Source: Nocardioides deserti (GTDB lineage: Bacteria > Actinomycetota > Actinomycetes > Propionibacteriales > Nocardioidaceae). From it: DNA of 64,000 bases. Each line of letters starts with the position of its first letter. Position 1 is the first letter of the stretch. Location of the stretch: contig NZ_JACMYC010000002.1 of assembly GCF_014266025.1 (NCBI RefSeq), positions 1 through 64,000 of the forward strand, in the 5' to 3' direction. Below, piece after piece: positions 27,316 to 37,022 of this stretch. The notes beneath the pieces are model-generated. The model saw only the letters and a list, made by a program, of their open reading frames with translations, ran no database searches and had not been told where the DNA came from. A program made the translations under genes and the position numbers.

Positions 27316-29640
27316 TCAGGATCCGACCGGCTCGCTGGTACGGGCCTGAGTCGTCTGAGGGGTGGGGGCGGTCGGCGCGTCACCGGCGCCGCTCTTGAAC
27401 GAGCGCAGGCGCAGGCTGTTGCCGACGACGAAGACGCTGGAGAATGCCATTGCTGCGCCGGCGAGCATGGGGTTGAGCAGGCCGAGTGCGGCGAGCGGGA
27501 TCGCGGCGACGTTGTAGCCGAACGCCCAGAACAGGTTCGTCTTGATCGTGCCGAGCGTCTTGCGGGACAAGCGGATGGCGTCGGCGGCGCTGCGCAGATC
27601 TCCGCGGACCAGCGTGATGTCGGCGGCCTCGATCGCGACGTCGGTGCCGGTGCCCATCGCAAGGCCGAGGTCGGCCTTGGCGAGCGCGGCAGCGTCGTTG
27701 ACGCCGTCACCGACCATTGCGACGGACTTGCCCTCGGCCTGCAGACGGGCCACGACGTCGACCTTGTCCTGAGGCATGACCTCGGCGATGACCTGGTCGA
27801 TGCCGACCTCAGCGGCGATCTGTTCAGCGACAGTCTTGTTGTCGCCAGTGAGGAGCACCGGCGTGAGTCCGAGCGACCGCAGCTGGCCGATGGCGTCCTT
27901 GCTCGTGGGCTTCGCCTGGTCGGCGACCGTGATGATCCCGCGGGCGGCGCCGTCCCAGCCGACCGCGACGGCGGTCTTGCCCTGCGCTTCAGCTTCGGAC
28001 TTGGCCCGGGCGAGGTCGACGTCGAGGTGCTGTGACCAGTCCGCGAGCAAGGATTCCCGGCCCACGAGGACGGCGTGACCCTCGACTATTCCCTGGACGC
28101 CCTTGCCCTCGACATTCACGAAGTCCTCGGGCACCGGGAGGCCTCCCACCTCGGCGTTCGCACCCTTCGCAATCGCCTGGGCGATCGGGTGCTCGGAGGC
28201 GTCCTCGAGCGCGCCAGCCAGCCGGAGCAGCTCCTCGCGCGAGACGCCGGGTGCGGTGACGACGTCGGCGAGGGTCATCTTGCCGGTGGTGACGGTGCCG
28301 GTCTTGTCGAGCACGATGGTGTCGACCTTGCGGGTGGACTCCAGCACCTCGGGGCCCTTGATGAGCACGCCCATCTGGGCGCCGCGGCCGGTGCCGACGA
28401 GCAGTGCGGTCGGCGTGGCCAGACCCAGCGCGCAGGGGCAGGCGATGATGAGCACAGCGACGGCGGCGGTGAAGGCGGCGGTGACCGGGAACCCGGCTCC
28501 CAGCCAGGCGGCGAGGGTGGCGACCGCGATCGCGATGACGATGGGGACGAAGATCCCGGACACCTGGTCGGCCAGGCGCTGGACCTGTGCCTTGCCGGAC
28601 TGGGCGTCCTCGACCAGCTTCGCCATGTGCGCCAGCTGGGTGTCGGAGCCGACCCGGGTGGCGCGGACCACCAGGCGGCCGCCGGCGTTGACGGTGGCGC
28701 CGGTGACGGCGTCACCCTCGCCGACCTCGACCGGCACGGACTCACCGGTGAGCATGGAGGCATCGACGGCCGACGTGCCGGAGACGATGACGCCGTCGGT
28801 GGCGATCTTCTCGCCGGGACGGACGACGAACTCGTCGCCGACGGCGAGCTCGCCGATGGGGATGCGGGTCTCCACCCCGCCGCGCAGCACCGCGACGTCC
28901 TTGGCGCCCAGCTCGAGCAGGGCGCGGAGAGCGGCTCCTGCCTGCCGCTTGGACCGCTTCTCGAAGTAGCGGCCTGCGAGCAGGAACATGGTCACGCCGG
29001 CCGCGACCTCGAGGTAGATGTTCGCGGCGCCGTCGGTGGGGGCCACTGTCAGCTCGAAGGGGTGCGTCATGCCGGACGTCCCGGCGGTGCCGAGGAAGAG
29101 CGCGTACAGCGACCACAGCAGGGCCGAGAGCGTGCCCAGGGACACGAGGGTGTCCATGGTCGCGGCGCCGTGACGCAGGTTGGTCCAGGCGGCCTTGTGG
29201 AAGGGCCAGGCGGCCCAGAGGACGACCGGGGCGGCCAGCGTCAGCGAGGCCCACTGCCAGTAGTCGAACTGGAACGCGGGGACCATCGCCAGCACGATGA
29301 CGGGCACGGCGAGAGACACCGACCCGATGACGCGGTTGCGCAACGTCATCAGTTCGATGTCGGGCCGCTCCTCGCCGTCGGCGGGCGCTTCGTCCGCGTC
29401 GGCCTTGCGGGGCAGGGCGGCGGTGTAGCCGGCCTTGGAGACCTCGGCGATCAGTGCGTCGGTGTCCATCCCGTCGGGGGCCTGGATCTGAGCCTTCTCG
29501 GTCGCGTAGTTGACCGTCGCGGTGACGCCGTCGAGCTTGTTGAGCTTCTTCTCGATCCGCATCGCGCAGGAGGCGCAGGTCATCCCGCCGATCTCAAGCT
29601 CAATGCCGTGACCCGCGGTCTGGGCCGGGGATGCAGTCAT
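27316..29640 (-). CDS. copA: Cu(I)-exporting P1B-type ATPase CopA
   Basis: 774 residues; the ATG at 29640 has GGGAGGAAACC before it. One N-terminal HMA domain ([15 protein letters not shown], Cys22/Cys25), eight predicted membrane helices, the membrane CPC motif [13 protein letters not shown], actuator TGES, phosphorylation DKTGTVTTG, the HP motif SEHPIAQ, TGDN, and [10 protein letters not shown]. The last two helices carry YNVAAIP and MAFSSV, the signature of Cu+ (P1B-1) pumps. Third gene of the copZ-(exported protein)-copA operon. Confidence 0.96.
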   Translation of the reverse strand: MTASPAQTAGHGIELEIGGMTCASCAMRIEKKLNKLDGVTATVNYATEKAQIQAPDGMDTDALIAEVSKAGYTAALPRKADADEAPADGEERPDIELMTLRNRVIGSVSLAVPVIVLAMVPAFQFDYWQWASLTLAAPVVLWAAWPFHKAAWTNLRHGAATMDTLVSLGTLSALLWSLYALFLGTAGTSGMTHPFELTVAPTDGAANIYLEVAAGVTMFLLAGRYFEKRSKRQAGAALRALLELGAKDVAVLRGGVETRIPIGELAVGDEFVVRPGEKIATDGVIVSGTSAVDASMLTGESVPVEVGEGDAVTGATVNAGGRLVVRATRVGSDTQLAHMAKLVEDAQSGKAQVQRLADQVSGIFVPIVIAIAVATLAAWLGAGFPVTAAFTAAVAVLIIACPCALGLATPTALLVGTGRGAQMGVLIKGPEVLESTRKVDTIVLDKTGTVTTGKMTLADVVTAPGVSREELLRLAGALEDASEHPIAQAIAKGANAEVGGLPVPEDFVNVEGKGVQGIVEGHAVLVGRESLLADWSQHLDVDLARAKSEAEAQGKTAVAVGWDGAARGIITVADQAKPTSKDAIGQLRSLGLTPVLLTGDNKTVAEQIAAEVGIDQVIAEVMPQDKVDVVARLQAEGKSVAMVGDGVNDAAALAKADLGLAMGTGTDVAIEAADITLVRGDLRSAADAIRLSRKTLGTIKTNLFWAFGYNVAAIPLAALGLLNPMLAGAAMAFSSVFVVGNSLRLRSFKSGAGDAPTAPTPQTTQARTSEPVGS

Positions 29641-29674
29641 GGTTTCCTCCCTCGCTGATGCGAAGTCATTGGGG

Positions 29675-30688
29675 TTAGTGGCCGTGGCCGGCGTCCGACT
29701 GGCCGTCGGTTCCAGCGTGGTCGGTGTCGGAAGCGGAGTCGTCGTGTCGAGCTGCGGCGCTCGAGCCGGGCGCGGCGTCGACGACGAACGGAGCGGAGAG
29801 CACCTCGCCATCGATCTGGAAGTCGAAGTAGAGGAAGTACCGGCCAGGGGTCGGGGCCTCGGCCATGAACCCCACGTCAGGTCCGGAGAGCTCTCCGTCG
29901 GTGGGCTCGTCGCCCTCGGGGTGGACGTGCAGGTAAGCGAGATCGCCTTCGCGCAGGGCAACCAGGTGTCCGAAGGCACCGAGGTAAGGCTCCAGGCTGG
30001 TGACCGGCTCGCCGTCCTTGGTGACCGTCAGCGTCAGGTCGGTGGCCTGGCCCGCGGTCAGCTCGCCGCCCAGAGTCACGGTGTACCCCTTCACCGTCGC
30101 GGTGGCGGACGGGGACGCGACCACTGGCTCGAGCTCACCGGCCACCTCGACGGTGCGGGTCAGAGTGATCGTGGCTCCCTCCCCTGCGGCGGGGACGAAG
30201 TCGGCGTAGATGCGGTAGGTGCCGGCCGCCGCCCATTCCCACGGCAGTGACCAGGTGCCGTCGGACGCCATCCTCGGGTGGACGTGGCGGAACTGCGCGC
30301 CGTCGGTGCGGACCACGATGAGGTGAAGGTCCTTGTCGTGCTGGGTGGCGTACTCGGTGACCGGGTCACCGGTCCCGTCCAGGACCTGGAACGAAAGCGT
30401 GCCGGCTTCGGCGCCCCGCCCGGGCGCGGTCACCGGGGCGAGCAGGTAGTCGCCCTGGGCGCTGGTGACGCCGGGGACCGCGTGCTGTGTCGCAGCTGTG
30501 GGTGCGGCGCTGCCGTGACCGCTGGTGCCGGAGCTCATCTCGTGCCCTTCTGATCCGTGTGACTGTGCTTCTCGGGTCCAGCTGGTGACGACGCTCTGCG
30601 GGACGGCGGCGTCGGCAGCGACGTAGGCACCGCCGAAGACCACCACCAGCCCAGCGCCGTAAACGCCCAGTCGGGTTGCGGTGTTCAC
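29675..30688 (-). CDS. Membrane-anchored exported protein of the copper operon
   Basis: 337 residues from the GTG at 30688, which overlaps the copZ stop (GTGA). One N-terminal membrane anchor ([20 protein letters not shown]), then beta-rich extracellular domains. Histidine-rich segments include [20 protein letters not shown] and [20 protein letters not shown]; there are also Met/His stretches before and a His-rich end ([15 protein letters not shown]). The arrangement copZ/this protein/copA is conserved in actinobacteria. Inference: binds or hands over copper outside the membrane; its mechanism is not established. Confidence 0.75.
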   Translation of the reverse strand: MNTATRLGVYGAGLVVVFGGAYVAADAAVPQSVVTSWTREAQSHGSEGHEMSSGTSGHGSAAPTAATQHAVPGVTSAQGDYLLAPVTAPGRGAEAGTLSFQVLDGTGDPVTEYATQHDKDLHLIVVRTDGAQFRHVHPRMASDGTWSLPWEWAAAGTYRIYADFVPAAGEGATITLTRTVEVAGELEPVVASPSATATVKGYTVTLGGELTAGQATDLTLTVTKDGEPVTSLEPYLGAFGHLVALREGDLAYLHVHPEGDEPTDGELSGPDVGFMAEAPTPGRYFLYFDFQIDGEVLSAPFVVDAAPGSSAAARHDDSASDTDHAGTDGQSDAGHGH

Positions 30689-30897
30689 GAAGCTCGCACC
30701 GCCTGGTAGCCGGCTTCCTCGACGGCCGCAATGACGGCTGCGTCCTCGATCGGGTCGGTGGAGGTGACGACCAGCTTTCCGGTGGCCGCACTGACGTCGA
30801 TGTCCTGCACGCCAGGCAGCGTCTCGACCTCCTCGCGGATCGACATCTCGCAGTGGCCGCACGTCATGCCGGTGACCTGGTATTCGCTGATGCTCAT
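30685..30897 (-). CDS. copZ: Copper chaperone CopZ (HMA domain)
   Basis: 70 residues from the ATG at 30897, six bases after AAGGAG; another ATG stands just before it at 30900. One ferredoxin-fold HMA domain with the metal motif GMTCGHCEMSIREEV. It carries Cu(I) to CopA in the cytoplasm. First gene of the operon, directly behind two CsoR-type boxes. Confidence 0.93.
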   Translation of the reverse strand: MSISEYQVTGMTCGHCEMSIREEVETLPGVQDIDVSAATGKLVVTSTDPIEDAAVIAAVEEAGYQAVRAS

Positions 30898-30931
30898 CAT
30901 TGGCTCCTTCACGACAACTCAATGCTCGGGC

Positions 30932-30980
30932 GTACCCCTAGCGGGTACCGGTACGGGAACACTATACCCCCCTTAGGTAT
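30932..30980. promoter_or_regulatory. Paired CsoR-type operator boxes before copZ
   Basis: Two 17-mers: GTACCCCTAGCGGGTAC at 30932-30948 and ATACCCCCCTTAGGTAT at 30964-30980, starting 32 bp apart (three helical turns). They lie 35-83 bp upstream of the copZ start. The same family of 17-mers occurs at five other places in the island. Confidence 0.75.
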
Positions 30981-31299
30981 TCCGCAAGCGCCCCCCTCGC
31001 TCGAAGACCGGTCGCTCCCCGCAGGTCGCGGCGTGCACCCTGATGCGCCCGGCCCGCCCCACGCCAAGGGATATGACGCCCTTGTGGCCGCGCCGAGGGC
31101 ACAACCGCTCCGGTCTTGCTGTCAGACCGAGCTGACTAGTCGCGGCAGGGGCGCAAGGAAGCTCGCTGGCCGCGGCAGGGCCACGGCAGCCGAGACCGCA
31201 TACGAGGACGTGGCCCAGCCTCAGAGGCAGGGCGAGGTACGGCCGCCGGAGACACTGTCGTCGACCGAGTCCACGAGTCTCCCGCATCGGGCCGGGCAA

Positions 31300-32241
31300 T
31301 CAGGCGTGTTTGAGGGTGGCAAGCTCACGCATGCTGATTGCTGCGGTCTCGATCTGGAATGTGCAGTGATGCACGGCTACCTCGAAATGCTCCGCGACGC
31401 ATCGCTTGATCCGCTCGAGCACCTCGGCCGCGTGCCCGTCCGTGAAGCACACCTCGTCGACGACGACGTGCGCGGTGAGCGTCGGCAACCCGGTTGCAAC
31501 CATCGAAGCATGCAGATCATGGACGTCACGAACGTGCTCCTGGGACAGGATGTGTTCACGCACGGCCTCAAGATCCAAACCGGGCGGGGTGAACTCCATC
31601 AGCACTCTGAGGGTCTCGCGCATCAAGATGACCGCTCGCGGAACAATCAGTGCCGTGATGAACAGGCCGGCGATGGTGTCGGCCCGGTCGAAACCCGTAG
31701 TCGCGATGACGATCGCTGCCACGATGACGCCGACCGATCCGAGCGCGTCGTTGAGAACTTCAAGGAACGCAGCCCGCATGTTGAAGTTGGCCGAGCGGGC
31801 AGAGGTCAGAATTGCTATCGCCAGCAGGTTTGCTGCCAGACCGGCGATTCCGAAGGCCAGTAGATGATGGCCGGACACATCGGGCGGGTCGAAGAGACGT
31901 TGTACTCCCTCAATCGCGGTGTACATGCCTACGCCGAGCAACAGAGTGGCCTGGCCGAGGGCGGCGATGACTTCGATCCGGCGGAACCCCCACGTTCGCC
32001 GACTGTCGGCCGGGCGGAGCATCAACGTGGCTGCGACGAGTGCAACGAGGAGTCCGGTTCCATCCGTAAGAGCGTGAGCGGTGTCGGTAAGCAGGGCCAG
32101 ACTTCCGGTCAACACAGCTCCCGCGGCCTGCGCGACCACAATCAGTGTTGTGACTGCGAAAGCCATCCACAGCCTGCCGCGGAAGTCCGCGGCGGGTTGC
32201 GACCCATGGTCGTGGTGACCGTGATTGTGACCTGCTCCCAC
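31300..32241 (-). CDS. Cation diffusion facilitator (CDF) metal exporter
   Basis: 313 residues with a His-rich N-terminus (GHNHGHHDHG) and six membrane helices. The TM2 metal site is LLTDTAHALTD (His56, Asp60). In TM5 the usual HxxxD is replaced by Glu161-VLN-Asp165. The C-terminal cytoplasmic domain holds several His. CDF proteins export Zn(II), Co(II), Cd(II) or Mn(II) by proton antiport; the H/D plus E/D set differs from the standard zinc site, so I do not name the metal. Transcribed alone. Confidence 0.9.
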   Translation of the reverse strand: MGAGHNHGHHDHGSQPAADFRGRLWMAFAVTTLIVVAQAAGAVLTGSLALLTDTAHALTDGTGLLVALVAATLMLRPADSRRTWGFRRIEVIAALGQATLLLGVGMYTAIEGVQRLFDPPDVSGHHLLAFGIAGLAANLLAIAILTSARSANFNMRAAFLEVLNDALGSVGVIVAAIVIATTGFDRADTIAGLFITALIVPRAVILMRETLRVLMEFTPPGLDLEAVREHILSQEHVRDVHDLHASMVATGLPTLTAHVVVDEVCFTDGHAAEVLERIKRCVAEHFEVAVHHCTFQIETAAISMRELATLKHA

Positions 32242-32583
32242 GTCCTCTACCTCAGTTCTCTACTTATCCGTTGGATGTGCTGTCTGCGGCCGACGCGCCG
32301 CCGCACCTCGGACAGCGCCTCGGAGGCGGGAGTGGGACGAGCTGTTCGTGGCGTGACGACACACACGAGATGAGGCTGCAGCGCGGGAGCAGTCGATCTC
32401 GGTGTCGTGTTCGCCGGCCGCTGCAAGCACCACGTCGCGGAGGGCGACGTCGCCGATGCTGTGCAAACGACACCGGAGCCGGCGCTCACGGGCTGGCGCG
32501 CTTCACCTGGTGGCCGGGTTGAGCGTGGCTATGGTGCGTAGCGGCAAGCGCCCCGCACGATGTTGCGTCGGTCAACCCGGCCT
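32242..32583. other. Intergenic region upstream of the CDF gene
   Basis: About 340 bp with short minus-strand frames (one ending SEALSEVRRRVGRRQ) that could be remains of a regulator, but no family could be assigned. It must contain the CDF promoter; no CsoR-type box was seen. Confidence 0.35.
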
Positions 32584-32602
32584 GCGACGCCGGTTGCGTC
32601 GC
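32584..32602 (-). terminator. Terminator after the DUF305 gene
   Basis: GCGACGC, loop CGGTT, GCGTCGC: a perfect 7-bp hairpin eight bases past the DUF305 stop codon on the minus strand. Confidence 0.5.
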
Positions 32603-32609
32603 CTGTGAG

Positions 32610-33338
32610 TCAGTCGAGCAGGCTTACCATGTGGGCGATCTCCGACTGCTGGTTCGCCACAATGGCTTCAGCGAGCGCGACCGCGTCGGGGTACCGACCG
32701 AGCCGCTGCTCGGCCTCCGCCATCTTTAGCGCGCCCTTGTGATGCTCGATCATCATCGCGAGCCACATGTCCTCGAACTCTGCGTCCGGTGCTTGCTTCA
32801 AGGCGGTCATGTCTTCTGACGACATCATCCCCGCCATGCCGTCCATGTCGTCCATGCCGTCCATGCCATGCGGAGACTGCTCTCCAGGCGTGTCGTGACC
32901 GGTGTCTGCGTGGTCCATCGAGGTATCCGGAATCTGCTCGCCCCAAGCCTCGAGCCAGCCAGTCATAACCTCGACCTCCGGCACCTGAGCGTCCTTGATG
33001 TTCGCGGCGAGCTCCTCGACCGCCGGGGACAGGTCACGACCTTCGGTCATCTCTGCCATCTCTACAGCCTGGGCGTGATGCGGGATCATCTGGGTTGCGA
33101 AGTCGACGTCGGCGCTGTTGAACTCCGCATCGGTCGATGATTCCTGGGTCGAGATTCCACCCCCGTTGCTCTTCGCGTCGTCCGCCTCGTCGCCGCATGC
33201 GGCCAGCGTGGCTGTCAACACCAGAGCGACAGCACCGGCGCCAAGGAGGCGACGCGAGGACCGGTGCCTCGAGCGGCCGCACAGGGTTATTCCGAAGGGG
33301 TTCTCCGTCGGAAGGAAGCTCCGAACGCTGAGGCGCAT
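32610..33338 (-). CDS. DUF305 lipoprotein
   Basis: 242 residues; the ATG at 33338 follows AGGAGAACAA. A long basic N-region leads into a lipoprotein signal with LAAC (Cys48). The DUF305 ferritin-like repeats are FATQMIPHHAQAVEMAEM and LAMMIEHHKGALKMAEAEQ. Between them is a Met/His/Asp-rich loop (MDGMDDMDGMAGMMSS), a typical soft-metal binding composition. DUF305 proteins are common in copper-resistance loci; a periplasmic or surface copper-binding role is inferred. Confidence 0.87.
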   Translation of the reverse strand: MRLSVRSFLPTENPFGITLCGRSRHRSSRRLLGAGAVALVLTATLAACGDEADDAKSNGGGISTQESSTDAEFNSADVDFATQMIPHHAQAVEMAEMTEGRDLSPAVEELAANIKDAQVPEVEVMTGWLEAWGEQIPDTSMDHADTGHDTPGEQSPHGMDGMDDMDGMAGMMSSEDMTALKQAPDAEFEDMWLAMMIEHHKGALKMAEAEQRLGRYPDAVALAEAIVANQQSEIAHMVSLLD

Positions 33339-33477
33339 TTGTTCTCCTGGGGTCTTGGTTGTCGGGTTGCAGCGCGGACCCGTCGGCTGTTCTGACTGTC
33401 GCTGGCGGCGTCGGCGGTCGAGCGCGGAAGCACGAGGACACGCCTTCGGACCGGCAGATCTGTTTTGGGTTCGGGCA

Positions 33478-33504
33478 CCGGCCGGGCCCGAGAGGCCCGG
33501 CCGG
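33478..33504. terminator. Terminator between copZ2 and the DUF305 gene
   Basis: CCGGCCGGGCC, loop CGAGA, GGCCCGGCCGG: a perfect 11-bp stem. It lies between two same-strand genes, so copZ2 and the DUF305 gene are probably separate transcripts. Confidence 0.6.
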
Positions 33505-33587
33505 GTCCGCCGCTGCGCGGAGCGCCCGGCATCAGAGAGGTGTGCCGACTCGCCACTACGCCGGGCCTCCTCAGGCCGGCTCGCGGG

Positions 33588-33830
33588 TCAGGCGACGCGG
33601 TAGCCGACGGCGTTGATGGCCGAGGTGACTCGCGTACGGAGGGCCTCACTGTTGGCGTCAGAGCCGGCCGTGACGGTCAGCTTGCCGGTGGCCAGGTCGA
33701 CGTCAAGGTCGACGACGCCCTTGAGTCCTTCGACAGCGCCGATGACCTTGCCTGCGCAGCTGCCGCAGGTCATGCCTTCGACGGCGAAGTCGAGAGTCTC
33801 GGGGGTCGAATTGGTGCCGGTCGTGCTCAT
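33588..33830 (-). CDS. Second HMA-domain copper chaperone
   Basis: 80 residues; ATG at 33830 with GAGAGGAAAG upstream. One HMA domain with the metal site GMTCGSCAGKVIGAVEG. It shares only the fold and motif with the copZ at 30.7 kb, so it is an older paralogue rather than a fresh copy. It could serve CopA or a different acceptor. No CsoR-type box was seen directly upstream. Confidence 0.9.
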   Translation of the reverse strand: MSTTGTNSTPETLDFAVEGMTCGSCAGKVIGAVEGLKGVVDLDVDLATGKLTVTAGSDANSEALRTRVTSAINAVGYRVA

Positions 33831-34002
33831 GTGTTGCTTTCCTCTCGGAGGGCGACTCGTGTCGCATGGGTGGGTTTGTATGGCGCTCTCGGCAGGACGT
33901 GACGTCTGTGCGGACGCCGCGCGCGTCGCCGTTGCTGCGCCGCGTCGGGATTACCGACGGGCGTGGGCGGAACTCAGACCTGCGCGATCTGGCCTGTTCG
34001 GT

Positions 34003-35412
34003 TCAGTTCGTTGAACGGGGGGCGCGGAGGGTGGCGGCTGCAATGAGCGCGCCAGCCGCGGCGATGATGGCCGCACCGATGAATGCTGCGGAGTAGCCGT
34101 CGGTGAGGGCCGAGGGGTCGCCAAGCTTGTCGGCGCCGTTGAGGGCGGCGACGGCGGTCATCACGGCCAGGCCGAGAGCAGAGCCGACCTGATAGCTGGT
34201 GTTCACGATGCCGGATGCCAGTCCGCCTTCTTCGGGACGGGCCGCAGAGATCGCGGTGCCAAGAGTCGGGATGAATGCAAGTGACATTCCAAGCGCGGCA
34301 AGCAGAGATGCGGGCAGAACATCGACGGCGTAGGACCCGGCCGGATTGATGAACGAAAGCCACACGAGACCCGCGGCAAGCAAGACGAGACCGCCGACGG
34401 TCGCACCCTTCAGACCGAACACGGCCATGACCTTGGGGGCGAGGACGATCATGCCGAGCATGATGAGTGCAGTCATCGGGAGCAGAGCCGCGCCGGAGGG
34501 GAAGGCGGTGTAACCCAGAACCTGCTGCAGGTACAGGTTGAGGAAGAACCACATCGGGATCCACGCGGCTCCGAGCAGGACCTGCGCGATGTTGGCGGCC
34601 GCGAGGTTGGGCGCGCGGAAGATGCCGAGGCGAACCAGCGGGTCGCGACCCTTGGCCTGAAGCCCGACGAAGATCGCGAGCAGTACGACTGCCGCGATGA
34701 GCACGCCCCACGTCTGACCGGCGTCCCAGCCCACCTCGGGCGCCTTCACGACCGCGTAGACCGCAGCAGCGAGGCCGCCGGTGACGGTGATCGCGCCGAG
34801 GAGGTCGATTCGGGACCTCGCTGCGGGCCCGCCGGCGGGCATGGTGCCCGGCACGAGGGCCAGGATGATGAGCGCGATCGGGACGTTGATGAAGAAGACC
34901 CACGGCCAGGACACGTACTCGGTGATGACGCCGCCGAGGAAGACGCCAGCGGTACCGCCGGCCGGCGCCGCAGCGCCGTAGAGGGCAAGGGCCTTCGTGA
35001 GCTCCTGGGGAGTCGACCCGAAAAGCATGAAGAGCAGCGTCAGGGCTGCCGGTGCGATCAGGGCCGAGCCCGCGCCCTGCAGTGCACGACCTGCCAACTC
35101 AGCTTCGACGTTGGTCGCCAGGCCTGCCAGGAGCGAACCGGCAAGCAGAACGACCCATCCGATCGAGAAGATCTTCCGCGCGCCGAAGACGTCGGACAGC
35201 TTGCCGCCGAGCAGAAGCAGGCCGCCGAAAGCGATCACGTACGCGTTGAAGACCCACGACAGGTTCTCGGGCGCGAACCCGAGGTCTGCCTGCATCTTCG
35301 GCAATGCCACGCCGATGATCGAGGTGTCCATGATGACCATGAACTGGGCGCCGGCGATCACGCCGAGACCGAGCCAGCGACGTGAGGTTGCTGGCGGAGT
35401 TGTGGTTGTCAT
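34003..35412 (-). CDS. DHA2/EmrB-QacA family MFS exporter
   Basis: 469 residues from the ATG at 35412, seven bases after GGAG. Fourteen membrane helices are predictable; motif A reads GGKLSDVFGARK and motif C lies around APAALTLLFML/PAGGTAGVFLGG. TM1 carries the acidic residue in MVIMDTSIIGVALP, typical of proton-driven multidrug exporters. Two CsoR-type boxes sit upstream, so a drug-type pump appears to be under copper control; the substrate is unknown. Confidence 0.9.
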   Translation of the reverse strand: MTTTTPPATSRRWLGLGVIAGAQFMVIMDTSIIGVALPKMQADLGFAPENLSWVFNAYVIAFGGLLLLGGKLSDVFGARKIFSIGWVVLLAGSLLAGLATNVEAELAGRALQGAGSALIAPAALTLLFMLFGSTPQELTKALALYGAAAPAGGTAGVFLGGVITEYVSWPWVFFINVPIALIILALVPGTMPAGGPAARSRIDLLGAITVTGGLAAAVYAVVKAPEVGWDAGQTWGVLIAAVVLLAIFVGLQAKGRDPLVRLGIFRAPNLAAANIAQVLLGAAWIPMWFFLNLYLQQVLGYTAFPSGAALLPMTALIMLGMIVLAPKVMAVFGLKGATVGGLVLLAAGLVWLSFINPAGSYAVDVLPASLLAALGMSLAFIPTLGTAISAARPEEGGLASGIVNTSYQVGSALGLAVMTAVAALNGADKLGDPSALTDGYSAAFIGAAIIAAAGALIAAATLRAPRSTN

Positions 35413-35449
35413 TTTCGAGCTCCATTGACCATGATCCGGCGCTTGCCGG

Positions 35450-35511
35450 ATACCGTAGACGGGTACGGTACGCACAACATTGCGATGCTTGCAAGTACTC
35501 CCCCGGGGTAC
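35450..35511. promoter_or_regulatory. Paired CsoR-type boxes upstream of the DHA2 exporter
   Basis: ATACCGTAGACGGGTAC at 35450-35466 and GTACTCCCCCGGGGTAC at 35495-35511, starting 45 bp apart. The first is 38 bp from the exporter start. The left box is a weaker match (single C/G changes in the C-run). Confidence 0.6.
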
Positions 35512-36448
35512 CTTCCGATCGCCAGAGTGTCGGTGCTCACAGAGCCAAGGACCGGCAGGGGTCGCGAGTCGTCTCTGGCATCAATCGCCCGGCGAGAGCA
35601 CGCGCGTTCCGATAGCGCTCCGACCCGGCGTAGCCCGACCTACCGCAGAAGCGGGTGCACCATGGTCGGGCGCTACCCGACCTTGGCGATCGCTTCGTTG
35701 AGGCAGCTCGACAGCGAGGAAGGGTATGGCTCCACTTCCCGCGAGAGCGCGCTCATTCCCGTCGTCCGCGGTGCCTGTTGTACCTGGCGCGGTGATGCAC
35801 CGTTCGATGCCGAGCCGCCTACTCGACCCCGCTCGCAGCGCCATCGAACTGGCTTGTGATCGAAACCGGCGCACCCAGGCTGTCGATAGACAACAGCGTT
35901 GCGCTGGATGCGGTGATCATGGCTGACATGCCCGATGTGACTGCCCAAGCGCGGATCCGGGCGGGGTCGAGCCGCTTGCGGGCGTCAGGCGGCGTTGTCG
36001 GCACGTATGGCCTCGGCTCGGCACGACCAGGATCACGACTGTTGCCGTTGCGGGGACGATTGTCGCGGCCGTCGTCGTCGCGGATCGCCGGACTTACCTA
36101 GAGACACGCTGCCCACACCTAAGGGGGTGCGGCGGTCCACTAGGCCGGGTCGCGGCGGACTGGCGCGCGGGGACTGTCAACGGCCCGAATCGCAGCGGTC
36201 TGCGGGCTCGCCGAGGGAAGAGGTCGACGTCGGCGGCTCGTACTGCCCACTTGCCGCCATCAGCACAGTGTGACCGTCGCCTGCGGACCCCGGGCCTGTC
36301 TTGAGCGAGAGTGACTAGGCGAGGGCGCTCGCGTAGCTCGCGGAGATCCGGGCTAGGCACGTCCGTGCAGGTTTCCCCATCCCGCGGCCAGTTCCGAGCT
36401 GGCCGGGCGTCACCTATGCCAGGGCGCAGGACCGGGATTGGCCAGACC
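35512..36448. other. Non-coding or decayed stretch
   Basis: About 940 bp between the boxes and csoR2. The frames on both strands are short, overlap one another and show no recognisable motif. I see no convincing gene here. Confidence 0.45.
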
Positions 36449-36799
36449 TCAGGACCGCACCAGACGCGCGATGGCGTCGCTGGCTTCCTTCAGTTTCATG
36501 TCCGCCTCGACGCCGCCGGCCTTAGCCGCGTCCAGCACGCAGTGGCTCAAGTGCTCGTCCATAAGCGCGATGGCTACCGACTGGAGCGCGCGCGTCATCG
36601 CGGAGACCTGGGTGAGGATGTCGATGCAGTACTTCTCCTCCTCCACCATCCGCTGCAAGCCACGAGCTTGGCCCTCGATCCGCCGCAGCCTCTTGAGGTG
36701 CGCTTCCCGGTTGTCGATGTAGCCGTGCCGATGACCGTCATCAGATTCCGTTGCCGCGACGGTGGCCCCGTCCGCGCCTCGCCCTGCCGTGCTGTCCAT
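36449..36799 (-). CDS. CsoR family copper-sensing repressor (copy 2)
   Basis: 116 residues; the ATG at 36799 follows GGGAGGACGC. The core begins YIDNREAHLKRLRRIEGQ, with ligands Cys58 in KYCIDIL and His83/Cys87 in DEHLSHC at exact CsoR spacing. About two thirds of the core is shared with copies 1 and 3, so DNA specificity may overlap. One CsoR-type box lies 27 bp upstream, fitting autoregulation. Confidence 0.92.
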   Translation of the reverse strand: MDSTAGRGADGATVAATESDDGHRHGYIDNREAHLKRLRRIEGQARGLQRMVEEEKYCIDILTQVSAMTRALQSVAIALMDEHLSHCVLDAAKAGGVEADMKLKEASDAIARLVRS

Positions 36800-36825
36800 G
36801 CGTCCTCCCGACTGCTGCGCACAGC

Positions 36826-36842
36826 ATACCCCCCGTCGGTAG
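36826..36842. promoter_or_regulatory. Single CsoR-type box upstream of csoR2
   Basis: ATACCCCCCGTCGGTAG, 27 bp before the csoR2 start. No second box was found nearby, unlike the other sites. Confidence 0.65.
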
Positions 36843-37022
36843 GACTCGGACTCGTTTGACCGTTGTGCGCAGGACGGACACGACTCCCTAGCCATGCCGC
36901 CGCACTCGGAAACCCGACTCTGCACCTGACATCCCCCAGGGTGGGGCCGCACCGATTCGCTCCGCTGTCAATGCCTGTGACGTCCCGCTTCTCGGCGTCA
37001 GTGGCCCCAGGCGGCGCTGGAA

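Noticed and set aside
32247..32489. Remnant of a Fur- or ArsR-type regulator before the CDF gene
   Set aside because: A few residues (HLVCVV; SEVRRRVGRRQH) look similar, but no continuous alignment is possible by eye.
35581..35948. Minus-strand frames of about 90 codons between the DHA2 exporter and csoR2
   Set aside because: Overlapping frames with Ser/Arg-rich composition and no start signal.
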